Of a DNA stretch of 64,000 nt, positions 59,208-64,000 are shown piece by piece. This DNA comes from an uncultured SAR86 cluster bacterium (GTDB lineage: Bacteria > Pseudomonadota > Gammaproteobacteria > Magnimaribacterales > D2472). The stretch covers positions 1-64,000 of the forward strand of contig CACNXK010000006.1 in assembly GCA_902624425.1 (NCBI GenBank), given 5' to 3'. The notes under the pieces are model-generated. The model ran no database searches, was not told where the DNA came from, and saw nothing but the letters and a program-made list of their open reading frames with translations. Position numbers and translations under genes: made by a program. How positions within the stretch are numbered: position 1 is the first letter of the stretch; each line of letters begins with the position of its first letter.

Positions 59208-59693
59208 ATGAAAAAATTTTTAACTTTTCTTTTATTGCCTTTCATTGCTTTTTCACAGGAGCAACTTACTGAAGAGAGAGTTGTGGATCATATCAATGAA
59301 TTTTTTAGCGCTCTTAACATTCAGAATTATGATAAAGAGGCATTAAGTCAAAAAGTTACTAATGATTTTATTATTTTTGAGATGGGTGAAAAGTTCACAC
59401 TCAATGAATTTACAGACTTTATTGAGTCTGCTGGATATCTCGGATGGCTGTCGACCGAATGGTTTCTTTCTGATTTTACGATCTCCATTGATAGCAATTC
59501 AGCACATGTAAGTTATCTTAATACGGGAGTTTTCATCTATCCAAACCCATATGCGTCAGAGGTATTATTAAAAGAGAATAAGAAATGGTTAGAGAGTATT
59601 TATATAGTACTTGAAGGTGATGAGATGAAGATCAAGTTCTTACAGTCTGATGATATTTATTCAAAAGTATCTGTTTACAGAAAATCATCGTAA
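59208..59693 (+). CDS. Exported protein with NTF2/SnoaL-like (DUF4440-type) fold
   Basis: Signal peptide then VVDHINEFFSALNIQNYDKEALSQKVTNDFIIFEMGEKFTLNEFTDFI. Confidence 0.55.
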   Translation: MKKFLTFLLLPFIAFSQEQLTEERVVDHINEFFSALNIQNYDKEALSQKVTNDFIIFEMGEKFTLNEFTDFIESAGYLGWLSTEWFLSDFTISIDSNSAHVSYLNTGVFIYPNPYASEVLLKENKKWLESIYIVLEGDEMKIKFLQSDDIYSKVSVYRKSS

Positions 59694-60358
59694 GTTAGAT
59701 ACTTAACAACCCCTGAATCAGAATACCTTGCATTATTATTAGCAACCATTGCAGCTGCTACTTTTTTTGCCTCAACTTGCCTAAAGTTTTTTAGTGGACC
59801 TCGCATAAGAGGATGCGCAACGCCTAAACCAAATTCAAGAACAGGGATCTCATATCCTCTAAATTCATTTCTCTCTCCAAGAAGATGGCCTGGTTGAGCA
59901 ATAACGATATTTTTATAACCTATTTTTTTTATCTCCTCTTCTAGCTTTCCTTTGATATGAAAATAATAGTTACTTGATCCTTCTTGAGCTCCAACTGCAG
60001 AAACAACAGCAATATTTTTTGCACCAGCATCAAAAGCCAGTTTTGCTATCGATAATGGATAATCAAAATCAATTATTTTAAAGCTCTCTCTGGAGCTATC
60101 TTGCATGTATAAAAGCTCATATGTCGCAAGTCTTTTACCCAGGCATAAATAGACATTATCAATTTTGGACTCGAGTTTAATTTTCTTTAACTCAAGATCA
60201 TCAAAATTTATTATTCGAAGCTCAGCATTATGAGGAACATCAGCATCAAAAGATCTTGCTAGTATAAGTTGCGTACCTGATTTTTTGGAAAGAGAATCTA
60301 TAATATAACTGCCAACGAGACCGGTTCCTCCTGCTACAAGGGATACTGGCGAAGTCAT
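59675..60358 (-). CDS. NAD(P)-binding Rossmann-fold protein (atypical SDR, YbjT/HTATIP2-like)
   Basis: PVSLVAGGTGLVGSYIIDSLSK; NIAVVSAVGAQEGSSNYYFHIKGKLEEEIKKIGYKNIVIAQPGHLLGERNE. Confidence 0.88.
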   Translation of the reverse strand: MTSPVSLVAGGTGLVGSYIIDSLSKKSGTQLILARSFDADVPHNAELRIINFDDLELKKIKLESKIDNVYLCLGKRLATYELLYMQDSSRESFKIIDFDYPLSIAKLAFDAGAKNIAVVSAVGAQEGSSNYYFHIKGKLEEEIKKIGYKNIVIAQPGHLLGERNEFRGYEIPVLEFGLGVAHPLMRGPLKNFRQVEAKKVAAAMVANNNARYSDSGVVKYLTYDDFL

Positions 60359-60369
60359 ATATTAAAAAA

Positions 60370-60858
60370 TTACGGGACTTCTGGGAGATTATTGTAATCA
60401 AGATCATCGTAAGGATTTTGATTAGCAATGGCATCTGGATGCACTACTGAGATGACAATATCACTTCCTACATCACCTGCAATAAAACCTGCTACAGTGT
60501 TTCTGGGCTTCATCTCAAGGGTAGCATATCTGCCATTTTTGAAGTAAATAAGGGTTACTTCTTCACCGACCTTTGATGAAATTAATTGCCATCCTGTCGT
60601 CAGAGTTTCATTACCATAATAAATAAGGTTTTCAGCAGGGCTGTAACCAGATTTTAGAATAATCCTTCCTGAAATAGCATCACCAGTCCCAAGTAAGACC
60701 GTGGGAACCTTGATAATGTCAGCATCATCAGGCAATGGAAGATCTTCAAGGAGAAAAGCAATAACTTTTCTTGAATTTACTTGATATTCATCAACGAAAA
60801 GAGAACAACTTGTTGAAAATAATAGAACAAAGACCAAAGCATAAGAAGATAATTTCAT
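60370..60858 (-). CDS. Lipoprotein of unknown function
   Basis: Lipobox LFSTSC; 162 aa, no recognised domain. Confidence 0.65.
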   Translation of the reverse strand: MKLSSYALVFVLLFSTSCSLFVDEYQVNSRKVIAFLLEDLPLPDDADIIKVPTVLLGTGDAISGRIILKSGYSPAENLIYYGNETLTTGWQLISSKVGEEVTLIYFKNGRYATLEMKPRNTVAGFIAGDVGSDIVISVVHPDAIANQNPYDDLDYNNLPEVP

Positions 60859-60887
60859 ATTAATACCATTAAAAAACTATTTAGTAA

Positions 60888-61676
60888 TTATAAACCATAA
60901 TCAGCTATTTTTTTTTGGAACTTTTCATGCGTAATCCATGCAACCCTTTGAAGAGTTTCTGCTATTTCTGGTTCTAAATCTATCATATAAGCATTACCTT
61001 CTGGAGATTTATTATTAAGAGTTGTGAACACCATAAGAGCAGCAAGATAAGTACCTTCTTTACTCGGATGCCTTAGATCATTTGTGTAAAGATTAATACT
61101 TGGATAATTTTGATTAACATGAAAAAATGCTTGTCCAGCTGGAATCATTCTTAATTTGTTTATTTTGGAAACCTTAAGGAACTCTTCTTCAAGTTGGTTT
61201 TGCATTTCCGGTTTATTTTTATATGGCCAACTCATAAATAAGATTGGCTCCGCACCTTTTGATCTGACAGTTTTTGAGTGTTTTTTAACATATTTATAAA
61301 AACTGGATTTTCTTTCATCATTTATTGGACATAGACTACAATCCATCATTATTACAACATCTATTTCTCTATCTTCATACGGTTCATAAGTGTTCGTTTC
61401 TGAATTAATTTTAAAACTGCCGATCTCATCATTTGAAAGATAGCTTTCTACATCGTGCCATGATAACGAGGATCCATTTATGGTTATTGAGCGTCTCTTT
61501 GGAGTTTTAAGCTCAGGATCAGCATCATAAAGGTCACCAAGATGATTATGTAAGCTATTGTTGTAATAAAAAAAACTGTTCCCAACTAACATTATCGAAG
61601 AAACATCATTTGACTCTTCAGAGTAAGACAAAGTCATAAATAGAAAAGAAATAAATACTGCAAAGAACTTATGCAT
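60888..61676 (-). CDS. Exported SGNH-hydrolase-like protein
   Basis: Signal peptide; IMLVGNSFFYYNNSLHNHL; ending NDLRHPSKEGTYLAALMVFTTL (DxxH-like block). Confidence 0.65.
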   Translation of the reverse strand: MHKFFAVFISFLFMTLSYSEESNDVSSIMLVGNSFFYYNNSLHNHLGDLYDADPELKTPKRRSITINGSSLSWHDVESYLSNDEIGSFKINSETNTYEPYEDREIDVVIMMDCSLCPINDERKSSFYKYVKKHSKTVRSKGAEPILFMSWPYKNKPEMQNQLEEEFLKVSKINKLRMIPAGQAFFHVNQNYPSINLYTNDLRHPSKEGTYLAALMVFTTLNNKSPEGNAYMIDLEPEIAETLQRVAWITHEKFQKKIADYGL

Positions 61677-61703
61677 TTAAAGATTATATAATGAAAATAA
61701 TTT

Positions 61704-62810
61704 ATGGATGACTATTCTAAACATATTGCCATAATTGGTGGAGGCATATCAGGCCTATCCCTCGGTTGTTTTTTATTGAGCGAGAACATTAAATGTATAA
61801 TCTTTGAAAGATCATCTAAGATCAGAGAAGGTGGAGCTGGTATATCAATTTCTCCAAATGCTATAAATCTGCTAGACAAAATTAATCTAAAAGAAAGTCT
61901 ATCAAATGAAGGATTTTTTCCAGAAAAAATAAACTTTTTAGATGAAGATGATCCAATCACCTCTATTGAATCAAGAGTTTGTTGCATTTCTAGAGAAAAA
62001 CTAGTGAGTATTTTGTATAAAAGATTTATTGAGCTTGGAGGAAAGGTTATTTTTGACCATGAATATACTTCATTTGATTCAGACACCAAGATTCTTAATT
62101 TCAAAAATAATCAATCATATAAAATCCTTCACTTAGCTGCTTGTGACGGAATAAAGTCAAAAATAAGAAATGATTTCTTTGATTTTGCAGAGCCAGTTTA
62201 TAGTGGCTATTCTGCATGGAGATGTATAGGTGAGAATCCTCACAAAGATGCATTCCTTCAACTTTCTGCAAATAAGCATTTAGTTCTTTATCCAATAACA
62301 GGTTCATTATCAAGTTTTGTAGGATGCATTAAAACAAGCACAGAAAATAATGAGTCTTGGATAGCTGAAGGGAGTATAGATGAACTAATAAGTGATATTG
62401 GATTTATGTCTGACAATCATAGAGATACAGTTCACTCTTCAAAAAAATTCTTTAGATGGGGCATTTATACTAGACCACTATTAAAAAAATATTTTGCTAA
62501 AAACATTACTCTATTTGGAGATGCAGCTCATCCTATAGTCCCATTTCTAGGTCAGGGTGGATGTCTTGCAATTGAAGACGGATTTTCTTTTTCTAAGCTT
62601 TTAAATGACAACAAGGCTTTAGAAGATGCGCAAAAAAGCTATGAGAGAGTAAGAAAGCCTAGAGTGAAGATGATCACAAGATTATCTAAGGAACAAGCTC
62701 TTCATAATCATATATCTAATCCATTACTGAGAAAGACAAGGAATTTCCTTATGTCAAAAACATCTATCATAGACAAACAAATGGATAGAATTTATAAATT
62801 TAATTTATGA
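61704..62810 (+). CDS. FAD-dependent monooxygenase (UbiH/salicylate hydroxylase-like)
   Basis: IAIIGGGISGLSLGCFLLSENIKCIIFERSSKIREGGAGISISPNAINLL; ITLFGDAAHPIVPFLGQGGCLAIEDGFSFSKLL. Confidence 0.92.
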   Translation: MDDYSKHIAIIGGGISGLSLGCFLLSENIKCIIFERSSKIREGGAGISISPNAINLLDKINLKESLSNEGFFPEKINFLDEDDPITSIESRVCCISREKLVSILYKRFIELGGKVIFDHEYTSFDSDTKILNFKNNQSYKILHLAACDGIKSKIRNDFFDFAEPVYSGYSAWRCIGENPHKDAFLQLSANKHLVLYPITGSLSSFVGCIKTSTENNESWIAEGSIDELISDIGFMSDNHRDTVHSSKKFFRWGIYTRPLLKKYFAKNITLFGDAAHPIVPFLGQGGCLAIEDGFSFSKLLNDNKALEDAQKSYERVRKPRVKMITRLSKEQALHNHISNPLLRKTRNFLMSKTSIIDKQMDRIYKFNL

Positions 62811-63962
62811 AAGTAATTATTCTTGGAGGCTGTGGTGGAATGGGGCGATATGCCGCAAAAACGATTTCTTCATTTAATCAAATCCAACTTTTTACTATAG
62901 CCGATCTCCATCAAAATGACGCTGAGGAGTTTGCAAAAGAACTCGGTACTCATGTAAACGGAATCGGACTAGATATTAATGATAAAGAAAACCTTTATGA
63001 GACACTTAAGGATTTTGATGTTGTACTTAATACGGTTGGACCATTTTTTAAATACGGATATGAAGTACTTAAGACGTCTTTAGATGCAAATTGTCACTAT
63101 ATGGATATTTGCGACGACTGGGAGCCTACCGAAAAAATGTTAGAGCTAGATCATCTTGCTAAAGAAAAAGGTCTTCTAGCAATATTAGGGTTAGGAGCAA
63201 GCCCTGGTATCACAAATCTACTTGGAGCAATTGCTATCAATGAGCTTGATCAGGCTGAAACTATATATACAGGGTGGGGCATGGATGAAGCAAAACCTGA
63301 AGAAATCTCATCTCAAAAAGACACTAATGCAGCTATGATTCATGCCATTGAACAGATTTCAGGGAAGGTAAAGATTTTCAAAGATAACAAATTTCAGATG
63401 ATTAAACCCCTAGAAGAGTTAGAGATTAACTATCCAAAAGCTGGGAACTTCAAAGCAAGTATATTTGGTCATCCAGAGGCTATTACTTTTCCTAAACATT
63501 ATAAAAATCTCCAAGCTTCTATGAATTTAGTCCATGGAGACAGACAAATTATGACTATTTTAAGACTTCTAAATAAACTTATTGGACTTAGGCTGCTTTC
63601 AAAAAAAAATGCAGCAAGGTTTTTAGATTGGTTGGAGAGGAAAACCACTTCAAATAATTCACAGAAACAGAATGGTCTCCCAGAAATTTATGCATTAGCA
63701 ATCGGATCAAAAAAATAATAAATTAGAATCTGTAGGAGTATCTTATGAAGGAACGCTAACACGAGAGCTGTCGATGGGTGATGCTACCGGATTACCTTTA
63801 GCTCTTGGCCTCAGAATGTTTGTTGAAGGAGAGATTCCTATAAAAGGCGTTATTTCGCCTGAAAGCGAGGGTATTAATCATGGAAAAATGCTTCTTGAAA
63901 TATGTAATTTATTTGGAATAAGGGATGCAAGTATAAAAATTGATAGATCATGGGAGTGCTAA
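62807..63962 (+). pseudogene. Saccharopine dehydrogenase-family NAD(P)-binding protein, interrupted by +1 frameshift near the 3' end
   Basis: Frame 1 (62807-63718): MKVIILGGCGGMGRYAAKTI...YALAIGSKK*. Removing one A from the A7 run (63709-63715) gives ...YALAIGSKNNKLESVGVSYEGTLTRELSMGDATGLPLALGLRMFVEGEIPIKGVISPESEGINHGKMLLEICNLF..., continuous with listed ORF 63774-63962. Confidence 0.85.
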
Positions 63963-64000
63963 TGGTGCCCAGAGGTGGGATCGAACCACCGACACAAGGA
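63963..64000 (-). tRNA. tRNA-Phe, 3' part (truncated by window end)
   Basis: Minus strand TCCTT-GTGTC-GGTGGTTCGATCCCACC-TCTGGGC-ACCA: 3' anticodon stem, GTGTC variable loop, T-arm, acceptor strand and encoded CCA. GTGTC and the GCCC..-type acceptor are tRNA-Phe-like; the anticodon lies outside the window. Confidence 0.8.

Noticed and set aside
63774-63962. 62-aa ORF as an independent gene
   Set aside because: It reads as the C-terminal continuation of the saccharopine-dehydrogenase-family protein after a one-base correction.
1-64000. CRISPR arrays, prophage, transposons, integrons, restriction or toxin-antitoxin systems
   Set aside because: No spaced direct repeats, transposase, integrase, Cas, methylase/restriction or TA-like genes recognised.

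Overview
This is a very compact, low-GC bacterial chromosome segment with about 70 protein-coding genes, almost no intergenic DNA and many ATGA or convergent overlaps. The gene content (rpoH, thiSG, trmB, rdgB, yggT, yggS, SPOR, argS, efp, gcvPHT, a TtpC-type TonB operon) and overall streamlining suggest a marine gammaproteobacterium of SAR86-like type. That taxonomy is inference. I see no prophage, transposon, CRISPR array, rRNA or obvious defence island. Notable items: (1) two genes broken by what looks like a single extra A in a poly-A run, yaaA/DUF328 at ~24.4 kb and a saccharopine-dehydrogenase-family gene at ~63.7 kb; the ORF track truncates both. (2) A lipid-modification cassette (amine-oxidase-like flavoprotein, DUF1365, two tandem Cfa-like methyltransferases) at 54.5-58.7 kb. 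(3) A PNGase F-like lipoprotein overlapping TRAP dctQM, with the dctP-type gene on the other side of lipBA. (4) A complete DUF3450-TtpC-ExbB-ExbD-TonB-TPR operon. (5) Divergent rppH and HAD genes whose start codons share one CATG. (6) An unlisted 52-aa small ORF at 26011-26169. (7) A partial tRNA-Phe at the right edge that abuts a stop codon. I found no convincing wholly new system. The lipid cassette and the TRAP/PNGase arrangement are the best leads.
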